This document shows, in pieces, positions 44,985 to 55,359 of a DNA stretch of 64,000 bases. The notes under the pieces were generated by a model. It did no database searches and was not told the DNA's origin. It saw only the letters and a program-made list of their open reading frames with translations. The stretch comes from Geobacter sp. (lineage in GTDB: Bacteria > Desulfobacterota > Desulfuromonadia > Geobacterales > Pseudopelobacteraceae): positions 349,763-413,762 of the forward strand of contig WKKS01000003.1 of NCBI GenBank assembly GCA_009684515.1, given 5' to 3'. How positions within the stretch are numbered: position 1 is the stretch's first letter; the number at the start of each line of letters is the position of its first letter. Made by a program: the position numbers and the translations under genes.

Positions 44985-46919
44985 CTATTTTATGCAAACC
45001 TTACGCACTTCATGAATATCGGTCAACCCCTGTAACACCTTTATGATACCGTCCTGCTTAAGGGTTGTCATTCCATCATGAGCTGCTATATCACGAACGC
45101 GATCCGTATCAGCTCGAAGCTTTATCAATCCTTTCATTTCATTGGTACACTCCAGCACCTCGTGAATACCAAGACGCCCCCTATAACCTGAATTACCGCA
45201 GCGACTGCAACCGACTGCACGAAACATATTAATGTCGCTAAACGAAATTCCTGTACAGGCGAAGTCGGCACGTCCGTATTCTTCGACAAGCTCATTGTAT
45301 TCAGCAGCGGACGGCTGATAACTTTCCTTGCAATCCTTGCAGAGCCTTCTCCCAAGACGCTGGGCAAGGACACAAATCAGAGAATCGGAAAAACTATATG
45401 GATCAAGTCCCATTTCGAGCAGCCGTGTAACTGTTTCAGGAGCAGAGTTTGTATGCAGTGTCGAAAAAACAAGATGTCCGGTCAGCGATGCTTCAACAGC
45501 AGTGCTGGCCGTCTCCTCGTCACGCATCTCTCCTACCATAATAACATCAGGGTCCAGACGCAAAAAAGATCGCAATGCGGAAGCAAAAGTAAAACCTATT
45601 CGAGGGTTTATCTGTACCTGACGCAATCCCGGCTGGGTTATCTCGACCGGATCTTCCGCAGTCCAGATTTTGCGATTTGTCTTATTAATCATCGCAAGTC
45701 CCGAGTGAAGAGTAGTTGTTTTACCGGATCCTGTTGGACCAACAACCAAAATCAATCCATGCGGAGTGTTGAGAGCTTCATTAAAAACCCGCTTGTTTCT
45801 TTCTGTTAAGCCAAGATCATCAAATCCGATCGGGTCGCCGCTGGCAAGAACACGTATAACGACATCCTCCAACCCACCAACGGTAGGCATTGTTGCTACA
45901 CGCAATTCAACATTTAACGGGCCGAATTTTTTGAATTCGATTTTGCCATCTTGCGGCTTTCGGCGCTCAGCAATATCCAGATTAGCCATAATTTTTATTC
46001 GAGATGGGATTGCAAATTTATATTTGTACGGGATTCTCTGATATATCGAGCATTGTCCGTCAACACGAGTGCGGACAACTATGTCGTTTTTACCGGGATA
46101 AGGTTCAATATGAATATCCGAGGCCTTATCCATGCAGGCATCATAAACAATCTTATTAACTAACTTGACAATAACACTATCTTTTTCTGTTACTTTTTTT
46201 GTTTCTTCTTCTATTTCCGGTTCATCTCCCAGCGAAGTTTTACTGAGCAGATCAATAATACTGTCAGGAACCAAGTCTAGATTAACTTCATCATCGGCGT
46301 TGATTGTGCTGACAATATCTATATTGTAAAGACGCTTTAGTGATCTAGTTATGCTTGTTTCTGTGGCAATTGCAGATATGATTTTAAGCCGAATACTGTC
46401 TTCCAATTCACGGACATCATGCGGTTTAAGCGGGTGAGCAATCGCCAGCGTGATTGTATTCCCGATTTTAGAGATAGGTGCTATGCGCTGTTTTTGGGCA
46501 TATACAGCACTGATATAACGGGAAAGAGAAAGATCGAGGTCTGATACATTTATCTGGACATAAGGCATGTCGTACTGGGCAGCCACTGTCTTTGCTAAAA
46601 TCTCCTCGTCAACATAATGTAGTTTTAGTAGTGCTTTTTCCAGGGAGATATTGTTCTGCTTGGCCAAGTCTTTAGCCTGAGACATCTTCATTTGGTCAAT
46701 AAGGCCTTCTGAAAGCAGAATGTCAGCCAATTTGAGACGTTTATTTTTTTGATCCAAAACGAAACTAAGATCACTTTCTTTAATAAATCCAAGCTTACAC
46801 AGCAGCTGGCCGATCGGTTGGTCAGGAAATAGTTTCTGTAGTTCCAGGGCTTCCAGTAATTGTTCTTGAGTTATAAGCTGCTGTTCAACAAGCAACTCAC
46901 CAACTTTTTTCACACTCAT
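44985..46919 (-). CDS. PilB/GspE-type assembly ATPase
   Basis: 644 residues. Two N-terminal T2SSE_N-like segments precede the ATPase: GELLVEQQLITQEQLLEALE and ADILLSEGLIDQMKMSQA. The ATPase has Walker [11 protein letters not shown], the Asp box DIHIEPY, Walker B VIMVGEMRDEETA and the His box THTNSA-like FSTLHTNSAP. A zinc tetracysteine follows (LCKDCK...CSRCG). It powers type IV pilus or type II secretion assembly in the cytoplasm. No pilus-specific gene is adjacent except the LysM and receiver-like membrane proteins upstream, so which machine it drives is not decided. Confidence 0.92.
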   Translation of the reverse strand: MSVKKVGELLVEQQLITQEQLLEALELQKLFPDQPIGQLLCKLGFIKESDLSFVLDQKNKRLKLADILLSEGLIDQMKMSQAKDLAKQNNISLEKALLKLHYVDEEILAKTVAAQYDMPYVQINVSDLDLSLSRYISAVYAQKQRIAPISKIGNTITLAIAHPLKPHDVRELEDSIRLKIISAIATETSITRSLKRLYNIDIVSTINADDEVNLDLVPDSIIDLLSKTSLGDEPEIEEETKKVTEKDSVIVKLVNKIVYDACMDKASDIHIEPYPGKNDIVVRTRVDGQCSIYQRIPYKYKFAIPSRIKIMANLDIAERRKPQDGKIEFKKFGPLNVELRVATMPTVGGLEDVVIRVLASGDPIGFDDLGLTERNKRVFNEALNTPHGLILVVGPTGSGKTTTLHSGLAMINKTNRKIWTAEDPVEITQPGLRQVQINPRIGFTFASALRSFLRLDPDVIMVGEMRDEETASTAVEASLTGHLVFSTLHTNSAPETVTRLLEMGLDPYSFSDSLICVLAQRLGRRLCKDCKESYQPSAAEYNELVEEYGRADFACTGISFSDINMFRAVGCSRCGNSGYRGRLGIHEVLECTNEMKGLIKLRADTDRVRDIAAHDGMTTLKQDGIIKVLQGLTDIHEVRKVCIK

Positions 46920-46945
46920 ATCAAATAGGCTCCTGAATTAAACAA

Positions 46946-46981
46946 ATAACGCTCGTCCTTGGTCATAGGTACGAGCGTTAT
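46946..46981 (-). terminator. Hairpin terminator between the LysM gene and pilB-like gene
   Basis: ATAACGCTCGT pairs with ACGAGCGTTAT (11 bp) around a 14-base loop. On the minus strand it is followed by TTGTTTAATT, a moderate T-rich tail. Confidence 0.7.
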
Positions 46982-47010
46982 AGCAGAAAATTACTAAAAA
47001 ATAAATTGTT

Positions 47011-48549
47011 TCACCGATTGTCTATACTATATCCATTTTCAGTTAAAAGTTCTCGAATTATGCGATCCATAGTTAAATTAGTCATAAAAAGAGTTCCACC
47101 TGGGAGAGAACTGTCATCCAGTTTTATGCCAGACATTTGTAATGAATAGCCCAAGTTTTTATCCTGTAATAAGTTATGCTGTGCAAACGAATTAGGAATT
47201 TTCATTCGTGACGCTATTTTTTCAGAAACTTTTTTAAAATCATCCTGAGCTTCAAGGATAACTACTCTATACCCCTTTGTTTCTAAAATCCTGAATAAAG
47301 TATAATTGACAGGGTCACCATCAAAGCGTGTGATAACATAACGTTTTCCATCGTGTTCAAAATATCGCTCGGCTTTTACAGACAGGGATATTCCATTATT
47401 ATCTGCTGCAAAAACATTCAGGCTATGGTCGCGGTCGTAAGGGAGTGACATGGCAGTAAGAATCGAGTCTACCATTTCAGGCTGCCCTTTAGCGGCGATA
47501 ATATGAATTTGCCGTGATTCTCCTCTGGGTTTGTTGCTGTAATTTGAAACTGGCTCGTAAAGCGAGAACCCTTCTTTCTTTAGAAAATCGTTTAGAATTG
47601 AAGGTACAGTTGCCCGACTGCTGCTAATCAGGATCACATCATGGTTAATGAGGCTTTCAGGAGTCTTTTCTACTTTAAAGTCGGCATTTACTATTAATTT
47701 GGGGTCTACTCCAAACTCCATACTGAAGTTTTCTTCGACGGAATAAAAACCAGCTGCTCCCAGCATAGTAGCCATTAACTGTTTCGTATCGGAAGTAGTG
47801 TAGTTAACAATTTTTATTTTAGAATCTTTTTCCTCGATTAATGATTTGACAAGCGGAGGAATACTGGAATTCTGGTCCAGCAGAATCCGTGCGCCATCCA
47901 TAGCAGAAAATACTGGATAACGTTCGGGGTCAAGCGTGAGAGAGAAAGTTGTAGTCTGTAATTTAAGGGGTTTTTGCTCAACTTTTTGGGGGACGATTTT
48001 ATCCCATGTTTCACGTACCTTGCTAACTGTATCCTTTGGATCAATTTTAGATATGGGTGATTCCAGTACAAAACTTTGACCAACGGATGCTTCTGGTAAA
48101 TTCGATTTTTTATCTGCTGTATTGGCAGCCTTAACAAGTTTCAATGTACCATCTGCTCGACGGAGAATTGGAGGGATAACGATTTTTTGACCAATTTTTA
48201 GTCGTTTTATATCTAGAATGTTGTTTTCACTACGTATTTCATCAATAAACGATTCTGCTTCACTGTTACTGAGTCCATAATCCCGCATCAGAATTTTAAA
48301 GAGATGGTCTCCCGGCTTGACTATGTAGGTAGTTCCCTTTGCAGCGGAAGGTGTTTTTGAGACCGTTGACCTGATTAAGTGTTTTGACTTTTTATCAGAC
48401 AATTTTGCCGTAGCAGTTGATGTGCTAAGAGTCTGCGCATCAATCTCAAAACGTGGATCCATAACGGCACCTACGCTAGAGACGGTACATAGCCCAACCA
48501 GGCATGATAATGGAATTAGAGTCAGTCGGAATTCAGAAAAGAATGGCAT
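47011..48549 (-). CDS. Secreted LysM-domain protein of unknown function
   Basis: 512 residues from the ATG at 48549, which follows GGAGA. A signal-like segment (LTLIPLSCLVGLCTVSSVGA) leads to a LysM domain around residues 75-120 (TYIVKPGDHLFKILMRDYGL through LKIGQKIVIPP), so the protein should bind peptidoglycan or another glycan. The C-terminal 300 residues are not recognised. They end in LPGGTLFMTNLTMDRIIREL. The gene lies between the receiver-like membrane protein and the PilB/GspE ATPase, all on the minus strand, suggesting a shared envelope machine. Confidence 0.8.
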   Translation of the reverse strand: MPFFSEFRLTLIPLSCLVGLCTVSSVGAVMDPRFEIDAQTLSTSTATAKLSDKKSKHLIRSTVSKTPSAAKGTTYIVKPGDHLFKILMRDYGLSNSEAESFIDEIRSENNILDIKRLKIGQKIVIPPILRRADGTLKLVKAANTADKKSNLPEASVGQSFVLESPISKIDPKDTVSKVRETWDKIVPQKVEQKPLKLQTTTFSLTLDPERYPVFSAMDGARILLDQNSSIPPLVKSLIEEKDSKIKIVNYTTSDTKQLMATMLGAAGFYSVEENFSMEFGVDPKLIVNADFKVEKTPESLINHDVILISSSRATVPSILNDFLKKEGFSLYEPVSNYSNKPRGESRQIHIIAAKGQPEMVDSILTAMSLPYDRDHSLNVFAADNNGISLSVKAERYFEHDGKRYVITRFDGDPVNYTLFRILETKGYRVVILEAQDDFKKVSEKIASRMKIPNSFAQHNLLQDKNLGYSLQMSGIKLDDSSLPGGTLFMTNLTMDRIIRELLTENGYSIDNR

Positions 48550-48644
48550 CACATCTCCGCATCAGACTTGAAGTTAAGAATCTTTAAACGCGTGATCGTA
48601 CTGTAAAACAGCATTAAATGTCAAATTACAAACTTAACCGACAA

Positions 48645-50234
48645 TCAGTTGAGCGAAACAACAAATGCCCGCACTGATTCTTTATTCTTGTAAATAATAA
48701 TATCGGCTTTTTTTCCAATCGTACCGCGCAACTCCAACAACCCTGACTTGTTTTTTTGGGACTCAATTTTATAATCAGTGGTCCCAGTAAGATCTGAAAG
48801 TGCTGAACGTAATTGATGATCAGAAATCATTTTGCCTTTGACTGACAAAACCTGAACAGCCCTTATGGAGCCTCTGTCCTTGAATATTCTGATATCAAAG
48901 TTTTCATCGACATAGCGTTCCCAACCGGGATTCGCAGTTGCGTACTTGGCATCGTGTCCATGCTGAGGAATAAATTTAGGCAACGCAGGTGAAACCGTAG
49001 GAACAACTGGAGGAACAGTCTGATTTGATTGTGATGATTGAGTAACTGACGATGGCTGCTTTAGAATAGTGGGTTTGGCAGAAGACGACAAGCGCTGTTT
49101 TAAAGAAGTCAGGAGTTGTGGGTGTTGCTTCAACATATACCATCCGCTAACGGCGATAACAACAAACAGTGCTGACACTACTAATATATTGCGCTTAAAA
49201 TAAGTTGACTCCGTTCGGTAGTTTTCCTCAAAAGCGAGTAATAGTTCCTCTGGAATAATTTCTTCTGGAGTCTTATTTTCAGTTTTAATTCTAAATTCAG
49301 ACGGGGCAACCTGAGTAGAGAGTATATCCGATTTAACTGTTGTATTCGGAAATTTCTCGATTGGCTTTACTATATTTAAGGGCGATTTTAAATCAGCAGT
49401 TGGGATTGCATCAGACGCGGAAGTATTTGAGATTTGTTGGGCATCATCATTATTTTTTTCGAATTGTAATGTTTGCGGATTAATTGGTTTTTGCGCAGTC
49501 TGCAAAACATTAGCTACTTCACTTTTTAGAGCAGGAATCGCATCACCAGTCGCCAGGTCTTCAAAACAAGATGGCAAGGTCACATCATCAAGCGGGTTGA
49601 CTTCATTCTTTGTAAAATTCTGTGCATTTGCAGCCTGAGCAATAAGCATTTCTGCGATCTCATCTGAACTGTTCAGCACAGTCAGGTTTTGTTCGATGGC
49701 TTCTGATTCGGGACTTACCTCATGAACTGGATAACTATTATTTTCTAGGTCTGATAAAAAATCATCGACTAGCTTGTCTGCATCGGTGTGTGATTTATCT
49801 ATTGAGGTCTCCGTTGAATTGATCAATGCTGCTGATGCTTTTGGTTGGATATAAATCTTGTCCCACTGATCGCCAAGTAAGGATTTCAAAGTATCATGAA
49901 AGTCACGGGCAAGAGTCGCGTCCGGCAGATTCAGATCGATCACATATTCGAACAGTCCTTTGATTATTTTGGCTTTACTATTCCCCTCATGCATAAGAAT
50001 AAATTTAGGTGATCCAGTTCCCAATAACATTTGGATATGACGGGCCACGCTTTCCCCGGTAACACCTGATATTTGTTCTTGAATACAAACAGTAGCAGGC
50101 CGCTTTTCAAACACATCCTTCAAGCCATGATCGAAGTCTGGAACAACATCAATAATAACTTTCAGGACTGGCTGCAGCATTTTTTTAATATACTGTGCCT
50201 TATGACTGTTTGAAATAATGAGCAGATTTAGCAT
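48645..50234 (-). CDS. Membrane protein with receiver-like N-terminus
   Basis: About 529 residues from the ATG at 50234, which follows AAAGG; an in-frame start at 50252 is possible. Residues 1-120 (LNLLIISNSHKAQYIKKML and following) look like a degenerate response-regulator receiver fold with no clear phospho-acceptor Asp. A long low-complexity acidic linker follows, then one transmembrane helix (ILVVSALFVVIAVSGWYML), a Pro/Ser-rich spacer and a C-terminal domain (YVDENFDIRIFKDRGSIRAV). The topology suggests a cytoplasmic sensor or scaffold with a periplasmic tail. No family is named. Confidence 0.7.
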   Translation of the reverse strand: MLNLLIISNSHKAQYIKKMLQPVLKVIIDVVPDFDHGLKDVFEKRPATVCIQEQISGVTGESVARHIQMLLGTGSPKFILMHEGNSKAKIIKGLFEYVIDLNLPDATLARDFHDTLKSLLGDQWDKIYIQPKASAALINSTETSIDKSHTDADKLVDDFLSDLENNSYPVHEVSPESEAIEQNLTVLNSSDEIAEMLIAQAANAQNFTKNEVNPLDDVTLPSCFEDLATGDAIPALKSEVANVLQTAQKPINPQTLQFEKNNDDAQQISNTSASDAIPTADLKSPLNIVKPIEKFPNTTVKSDILSTQVAPSEFRIKTENKTPEEIIPEELLLAFEENYRTESTYFKRNILVVSALFVVIAVSGWYMLKQHPQLLTSLKQRLSSSAKPTILKQPSSVTQSSQSNQTVPPVVPTVSPALPKFIPQHGHDAKYATANPGWERYVDENFDIRIFKDRGSIRAVQVLSVKGKMISDHQLRSALSDLTGTTDYKIESQKNKSGLLELRGTIGKKADIIIYKNKESVRAFVVSLN

Positions 50235-50330
50235 GAATAACCTTTGTCCCAAATAAATCTAAATGTCTACGACCTAATCTTGTTTGTTAACACATAAAGG
50301 GCATAATTCACCACAAACCGTTGTTGGGTT

Positions 50331-53021
50331 TTAACAGGAAAATGCCCTTTTCACAATATCTGTTTGTTGTTCAAGATGAAGTTGATGAGAACCAACAGCA
50401 GGTGATGCATCCGGCATTCGGCCAACATAGCTTATTGACATCGAATTATCTTCGAACTGACGGCATATAAACTGCCATGCCCCCATATTTTGTGGTTCTT
50501 CCTGAACCCATAGCAAACGGCAGTTATTTGGGCACTGATCAACAATAGATAATATTTCCGAAAAGCTGAGTGGATAAAGCTGTTCAATCCTAACAATTGC
50601 AACATTTGACAATCCAATACGTTCTCGCTCTTCAAGCAACTCATAATACAACTTACCGCTACAAAACAATATTCTCTCCGAATTGGATACATCCACGAAA
50701 TCTGACAAAACTGATTTAAAACACCCAGCAGTAAACTCCTCTACAGTTGATATACATCGTGGATGGCGTAATAAGCTTTTGGGAGTAAAAACAACCAGTG
50801 GTTTTCTGAATGATTGCAACACCTGACGTCGCAGAAGATGGAACATCTGTGATGGAGACGATGGAGAGACAACTACCATGTTTTCTTGAGCACAAAGCTG
50901 TAGAAAACGCTCTATTCTGGCACTGGAATGTTCCCCACCCTGCCCTTCGTAGCCATGCGGAAGCAGCATAACTAACCCGCTGGCCCGATTCCATTTAGTT
51001 TCACCACTTGCTATGAACTGATCGATGATAACTTGTGCACCATTTGCGAAGTCGCCAAACTGTGCTTCCCATATTGTCAGTCCGAACGGTGTTTCTAGCG
51101 AATAGCCGTATTCAAAACCAAGTACTCCGAATTCTGACAGCGGACTGTTCCAAACTTGAAAACATGCACCCTCGCGTGCTAGTTTTTTCAAGGGAATATA
51201 AATACTTTCGTCATTATTATCAACAATCACACTATGACGGTGGTTAAAAGTCCCACGACGTGAATCCTGACCAGATACGCGAACAGACACCCCCTGATCC
51301 AGCAGCGTTGCGTATGCCATAGTTTCTGCATTGCCCCAATCGATGCCGTAACCTTTCAGAAATGCCTCAAAACGTTTCTGAATCAAGTTTGATATTTTGG
51401 CATGTGGACTAAATCCAGGCGGAAGTTCAGCCAGTTTCCTGGCGGCAGTCAATATAGTTTCAGCAGACACTCCGGTTTGTACGGATTCCGTACTATAATT
51501 GGCAGCAATATTTTGCCACTTGGAAGAAAAGCCCACATTGCACTTTGCCGGATGCTTTTCAAGCGCTGAATCCAACGATTGAGAGATTTTCAACTCAATA
51601 GCGTCCTGAATATCCTGGGAAAGGACGCCTTCCTGTTTGAGTATTTGCGCATAGATATGATCAAGTGATGGCCTGCCATAAATTTGCTTGTACATGAGCG
51701 GTTGGGTGAAAGCGGGCTCATCGCCTTCGTTGTGACCATGTCGACGGTAACAAATCAACTCGATAACCACATCCCTACGGTAAAGAAGACGATACTTCAT
51801 TGCAAGATCAACCACGTGCAACGCTGATTCAGGAGCTTCTCCCTGAACATGGAATATCGGGCATGACAGCATTTTTGCAACATCAGTCGCGTAGTGTGTG
51901 GAGCGGGAGTCCTGTGGGATTGTGGTGAATCCGATTTGATTATTAAGCACAATATGTACTGTTCCACCCGTCCCATAACCTTCAAGCTGGGACAGATTCA
52001 ATACTTCCATTACGCTCCCCTGACCTGAGAAAGCAGCGTCGCCATGAATCAAAACAGGAAGTACTCGTGTTGTCTCAGACTCCACGTAACTATCCTGGCG
52101 GGCACGGCATTTACCAACTACAACGGAGTTAACCGCCTCAAGATGACTGGGATTTGCAGCAAGGGTAATGTGTATCTTATGACCTTTTATATCAATATCG
52201 GTGGAATATCCCTTGTGATATTTTACATCTCCATCTCCCACAAATCCAAATGCCGCAGTGTCCTGAAACTCAGCAAATATAGACTCATAGGGTTTATTAA
52301 ATAGATGCGCCAGGATATTTAGGCGCCCCCTGTGTGACATTCCCATCACCACGTCACTGATACCCATTTTCGGGCAGTTACGCACAACTCTATCCAATAC
52401 CGGAACAAGAATTTCACCACCTTCGAGGGAGAAGCGCTTTTGTCCGATAAACCTGCGATGCAGAAATGCTTCAAACTGTGTAGCCTGATGAAGTTTTTCA
52501 AAAACATGAAGTTTTTCTGAAACATTCAATGAAGGTCTATTTCCGCAAGATTCCATTTCATCAATAAACCACTGCCTCTCATCAGGTTCCTGGATATGCA
52601 TGAACTCTACGCCAATTTCACGGCAATAGGTTTCGAGCATAACTGATAGAATTTCACGAAGTGTGGCTGTCGGTTTTAAAAACCTTCGGCAGGCAAATGA
52701 TGTATCAAGATCGTTCTCATCTAGACCGAAGCAAGTTAAGGCAAGCAACGGGTGCTGTAGCAGGCACGGGGAAAGTGGGTCAGTACAAGCCAGCAAATGT
52801 CCAATATTACGATAACGATATATCAGTGATTGAACTCCGGATTGTTTTAGTGCATGGGTCTCGCTTGACACACCTGAATCAAAAGCACTTTCTGAAGCCA
52901 ATTCAAATCCACTAAAAAATGCCTGCCATGCAGCGGATACTGAATTCGGATTTCGTTTCCAGGCCACATACGTTGTCTCAAGCCATTCACCTGAAATATT
53001 CGACAACAGACTCATATCCAT
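50331..53021 (-). CDS. sucA: 2-oxoglutarate dehydrogenase E1 component
   Basis: 896 residues, full SucA length. Thiamine-diphosphate binding and catalytic landmarks include MGMSHRGRLNILAHLFNKP, HGDAAFSGQGSVMEVLNLSQ, HIVLNNQIGFTT, RRHGHNEGDEPAF and LLPHGYEGQGGEHSSARIER. E1 decarboxylates 2-oxoglutarate and passes succinyl to the E2 lipoyl arm. No sucB or lpd gene is adjacent: downstream is the receiver-like membrane protein and upstream is a divergent tRNA-Leu. The E2 must lie elsewhere if the complex is functional. Confidence 0.95.
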   Translation of the reverse strand: MDMSLLSNISGEWLETTYVAWKRNPNSVSAAWQAFFSGFELASESAFDSGVSSETHALKQSGVQSLIYRYRNIGHLLACTDPLSPCLLQHPLLALTCFGLDENDLDTSFACRRFLKPTATLREILSVMLETYCREIGVEFMHIQEPDERQWFIDEMESCGNRPSLNVSEKLHVFEKLHQATQFEAFLHRRFIGQKRFSLEGGEILVPVLDRVVRNCPKMGISDVVMGMSHRGRLNILAHLFNKPYESIFAEFQDTAAFGFVGDGDVKYHKGYSTDIDIKGHKIHITLAANPSHLEAVNSVVVGKCRARQDSYVESETTRVLPVLIHGDAAFSGQGSVMEVLNLSQLEGYGTGGTVHIVLNNQIGFTTIPQDSRSTHYATDVAKMLSCPIFHVQGEAPESALHVVDLAMKYRLLYRRDVVIELICYRRHGHNEGDEPAFTQPLMYKQIYGRPSLDHIYAQILKQEGVLSQDIQDAIELKISQSLDSALEKHPAKCNVGFSSKWQNIAANYSTESVQTGVSAETILTAARKLAELPPGFSPHAKISNLIQKRFEAFLKGYGIDWGNAETMAYATLLDQGVSVRVSGQDSRRGTFNHRHSVIVDNNDESIYIPLKKLAREGACFQVWNSPLSEFGVLGFEYGYSLETPFGLTIWEAQFGDFANGAQVIIDQFIASGETKWNRASGLVMLLPHGYEGQGGEHSSARIERFLQLCAQENMVVVSPSSPSQMFHLLRRQVLQSFRKPLVVFTPKSLLRHPRCISTVEEFTAGCFKSVLSDFVDVSNSERILFCSGKLYYELLEERERIGLSNVAIVRIEQLYPLSFSEILSIVDQCPNNCRLLWVQEEPQNMGAWQFICRQFEDNSMSISYVGRMPDASPAVGSHQLHLEQQTDIVKRAFSC

Positions 53022-53164
53022 CCGAAATCCCCATTATTACGTTGTTTTTTAGTAGCGACGATAACATATATCATATTTGTCTGTTAACAAAAAGTATGGC
53101 TTTTGTTCAATATCCAAGTAAACCGAAACCATTTATTTTAGTTTATAACGCGGGTGCAACGGTG

Positions 53165-53193
53165 TTGACATTTGTTACAGTGATATGATATAT
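53165..53193 (+). promoter_or_regulatory. Putative promoter of tRNA-Leu
   Basis: TTGACA (53165-53170) is followed 17 bases later by ATATAT (53188-53193) within a TA-rich TGATATGATATATGAT stretch. The exact -10 is uncertain. The tRNA begins about 80 bases on. Confidence 0.55.
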
Positions 53194-53273
53194 GATCTTT
53201 TTACATAGAGTGTTCACGCAATCAGTGACCAAGCTCAACTGTGATCACCGTAATATCTGCATTATATCAATTT

Positions 53274-53358
53274 GCGAGAGTGGCGGAATTGGCAGACGCA
53301 CCAGACTTAGGATCTGGCACCGTAAGGTATAGGAGTTCAAGTCTCCTCTCTCGCACCA
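53274..53358 (+). tRNA. tRNA-Leu (anticodon TAG)
   Basis: 85 bases with a long variable arm. The acceptor is GCGAGAG/CTCTCGC, the anticodon arm is CCAGA-CTTAGGA-TCTGG (anticodon TAG), and the class II variable region is CACCGTAAGGTAT. The T-arm is AGGAG-TTCAAGT-CTCCT, and the CCA end is encoded. Confidence 0.97.
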
Positions 53359-53434
53359 CACTATTCCCAGATGTTTGCTTCGTTGAAATTAAAAAGACAA
53401 ACATTACATTTCATATCAAAAGAGGACGGCCGAC

Positions 53435-54745
53435 ATGCAGGTAAGCGTTGAGGAGCTCAGCTCAGTTCAAAAAAAAATCAATATTGAAATCCCCGCTGAC
53501 AGGGTAAACGAAGAGATTGAGAAAGCATATTCTGTAATTCAGAAAAAAGCAAAGATTCAAGGTTTCCGCCCAGGGAAAGCGCCAATGAATCTTATCAAAC
53601 GGACCTACTCAGATGCAATGCGTGATGACGTCATGCGACGTCTCTATGAACAGACTCTCTATAAAGCACTTAGTGATAATAAAATTGAACCAGTTGATTC
53701 ACCTACCATAGAAAGCGATATCCTCGAACATGGATCTGCCTTCAAATACAGTGCCCTTGTCGAAGTTATGCCGCAGATTCAATTAAAAGATTACACTGGC
53801 CTAGAAGTAACTAAAGAGAAATACACCGCAGACGAAGGCAGTATAAATGGAGAACTTGCACGTATGCAGGAGAATATGGCCCAGCTTGTTCCAGCTGATG
53901 AAAACTGCCTTATAGATAACGGTCACTCGGTATCGGTAGATTACTCATTTTCCGTTGAAGGGTTCCCAGAAGAAAGTTCAGTGGCAGAGGACGCTATTGT
54001 AGAGGTCGGTGCAAATCGTTTGATTCCAGGATTTGAAGAACAACTGGTCGGCATGAAAATTGGGGAAACCAAGGAATTCAACTTGGTATTACCAGATGGA
54101 TATCGAAATTCAGAAGCAGCGGGTAAACAGGGCCATTTCAAGGTAACTATCAAAGAAGTCAAACTCAAGGAACTGCCGGAGTTGAATGATGAATTTGCCC
54201 AGCAGTTTGGAGATTATGACACAATCGCCGACCTTCGAGCAAAGATGGTGGAATACCATGAGAAACATGAGACCGAGCGCATAGAAAATGAACTTAAAGA
54301 TCGCGCCATTAAAGCTTTGATTGAGAAGAATCCGCTGGAAGTTCCTGAATCAATGGTAAAACGTCAACTTGATTATATGCTTGAAAACCTTAAGAACCGG
54401 CTCAAAGGGCAGCAAATGTCACTTGATATGATGGGCCTGGATGATTCCGGTTTTAAAATCCGCTTTCGCGAAGAAGCGGCAGACAAGGTAAGAGGCGGAC
54501 TGCTCTTGATGGCTCTTGTAGAAAAAGAGAACATTACGGTTTCAGATGATGAACTTAACGAGCGTTATGAAAAAATTGCAGCTGGCAACCCTGACATGCT
54601 CAATCGCATCAAAGAATACTACTCGAGCAACACTAACGCAAAGAATTCAATCATCTCTGAGATAAAGGAAGACAAAGCCCTTTCGTTGCTTATTGACAGC
54701 GCGATAATTACTGAAGTTGACGGTTCAGAGCTAACAGCGGCCTGA
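53435..54745 (+). CDS. tig: Trigger factor (ribosome-associated prolyl isomerase)
   Basis: 436 residues. The N-terminal ribosome-binding domain has the signature [16 protein letters not shown]. The FKBP-like PPIase has VDYSFSVEG and [19 protein letters not shown], and the C-terminal helical chaperone domain closes the protein. It folds nascent chains at the exit tunnel. AGAGGA precedes the ATG. It heads the tig-clpP-clpX cluster found in many bacteria. Confidence 0.97.
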   Translation: MQVSVEELSSVQKKINIEIPADRVNEEIEKAYSVIQKKAKIQGFRPGKAPMNLIKRTYSDAMRDDVMRRLYEQTLYKALSDNKIEPVDSPTIESDILEHGSAFKYSALVEVMPQIQLKDYTGLEVTKEKYTADEGSINGELARMQENMAQLVPADENCLIDNGHSVSVDYSFSVEGFPEESSVAEDAIVEVGANRLIPGFEEQLVGMKIGETKEFNLVLPDGYRNSEAAGKQGHFKVTIKEVKLKELPELNDEFAQQFGDYDTIADLRAKMVEYHEKHETERIENELKDRAIKALIEKNPLEVPESMVKRQLDYMLENLKNRLKGQQMSLDMMGLDDSGFKIRFREEAADKVRGGLLLMALVEKENITVSDDELNERYEKIAAGNPDMLNRIKEYYSSNTNAKNSIISEIKEDKALSLLIDSAIITEVDGSELTAA

Positions 54746-54759
54746 GGAGAATAGCATAC

Positions 54760-55359
54760 ATGTACATCCCGATGGTTGTGGAACAAAGTGGACGCGGTGA
54801 GCGTGCATACGACATTTATTCGCGCTTACTAAAAGAACGGATTATTTTTCTCGGTGGCGGGATTGACGACAACGTAGCAAACCTCGTGATTGCGCAACTG
54901 TTATTTCTTGAGGCAGAAGATCCTGATAAAGATATTCATCTCTACATAAACTCTCCTGGCGGAGTAGTCACTGCAGGCATGGCAATTTATGATACAATGA
55001 GATACATAAAAGCACCAGTTTCCACAATTTGTGTAGGTCAGGCAGCTTCTATGGGAGCCGTTTTGTTGACCGCCGGCGAAAAAGGAAAGAGATACAGCCT
55101 GGAAAACTCGAGAATCATGATTCATCAGCCACTTGGCGGTTTTCAAGGTCAGGCAACCGACATAAGCATACATGCAAAAGAGATTCTGAGAATGAAGGAC
55201 GAACTTAACGGAATCCTTTCAGTTTTATCGGGCCAATCGAAAGATAAAGTTGAAGCAGATACAGAAAGAGACTTTTTTATGTCGGCAGAAGATGCAAAGG
55301 AATATGGATTAATAGACGCGGTTTTTTCAAGAAAACCGGGGACGGAGGTTAGTCCATGA
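54760..55359 (+). CDS. clpP: ATP-dependent Clp protease proteolytic subunit
   Basis: 199 residues, normal length. Catalytic triad Ser97 ([11 protein letters not shown]), His122 (MIHQPLGG) and Asp171 (TERDFFMS) is complete. The N-terminal loop ([20 protein letters not shown]) is typical. It forms the tetradecameric chamber fed by ClpX, encoded next with a 4-base overlap (ATGA). GAGGAG precedes the start 14 bases after tig. Confidence 0.98.
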   Translation: MYIPMVVEQSGRGERAYDIYSRLLKERIIFLGGGIDDNVANLVIAQLLFLEAEDPDKDIHLYINSPGGVVTAGMAIYDTMRYIKAPVSTICVGQAASMGAVLLTAGEKGKRYSLENSRIMIHQPLGGFQGQATDISIHAKEILRMKDELNGILSVLSGQSKDKVEADTERDFFMSAEDAKEYGLIDAVFSRKPGTEVSP

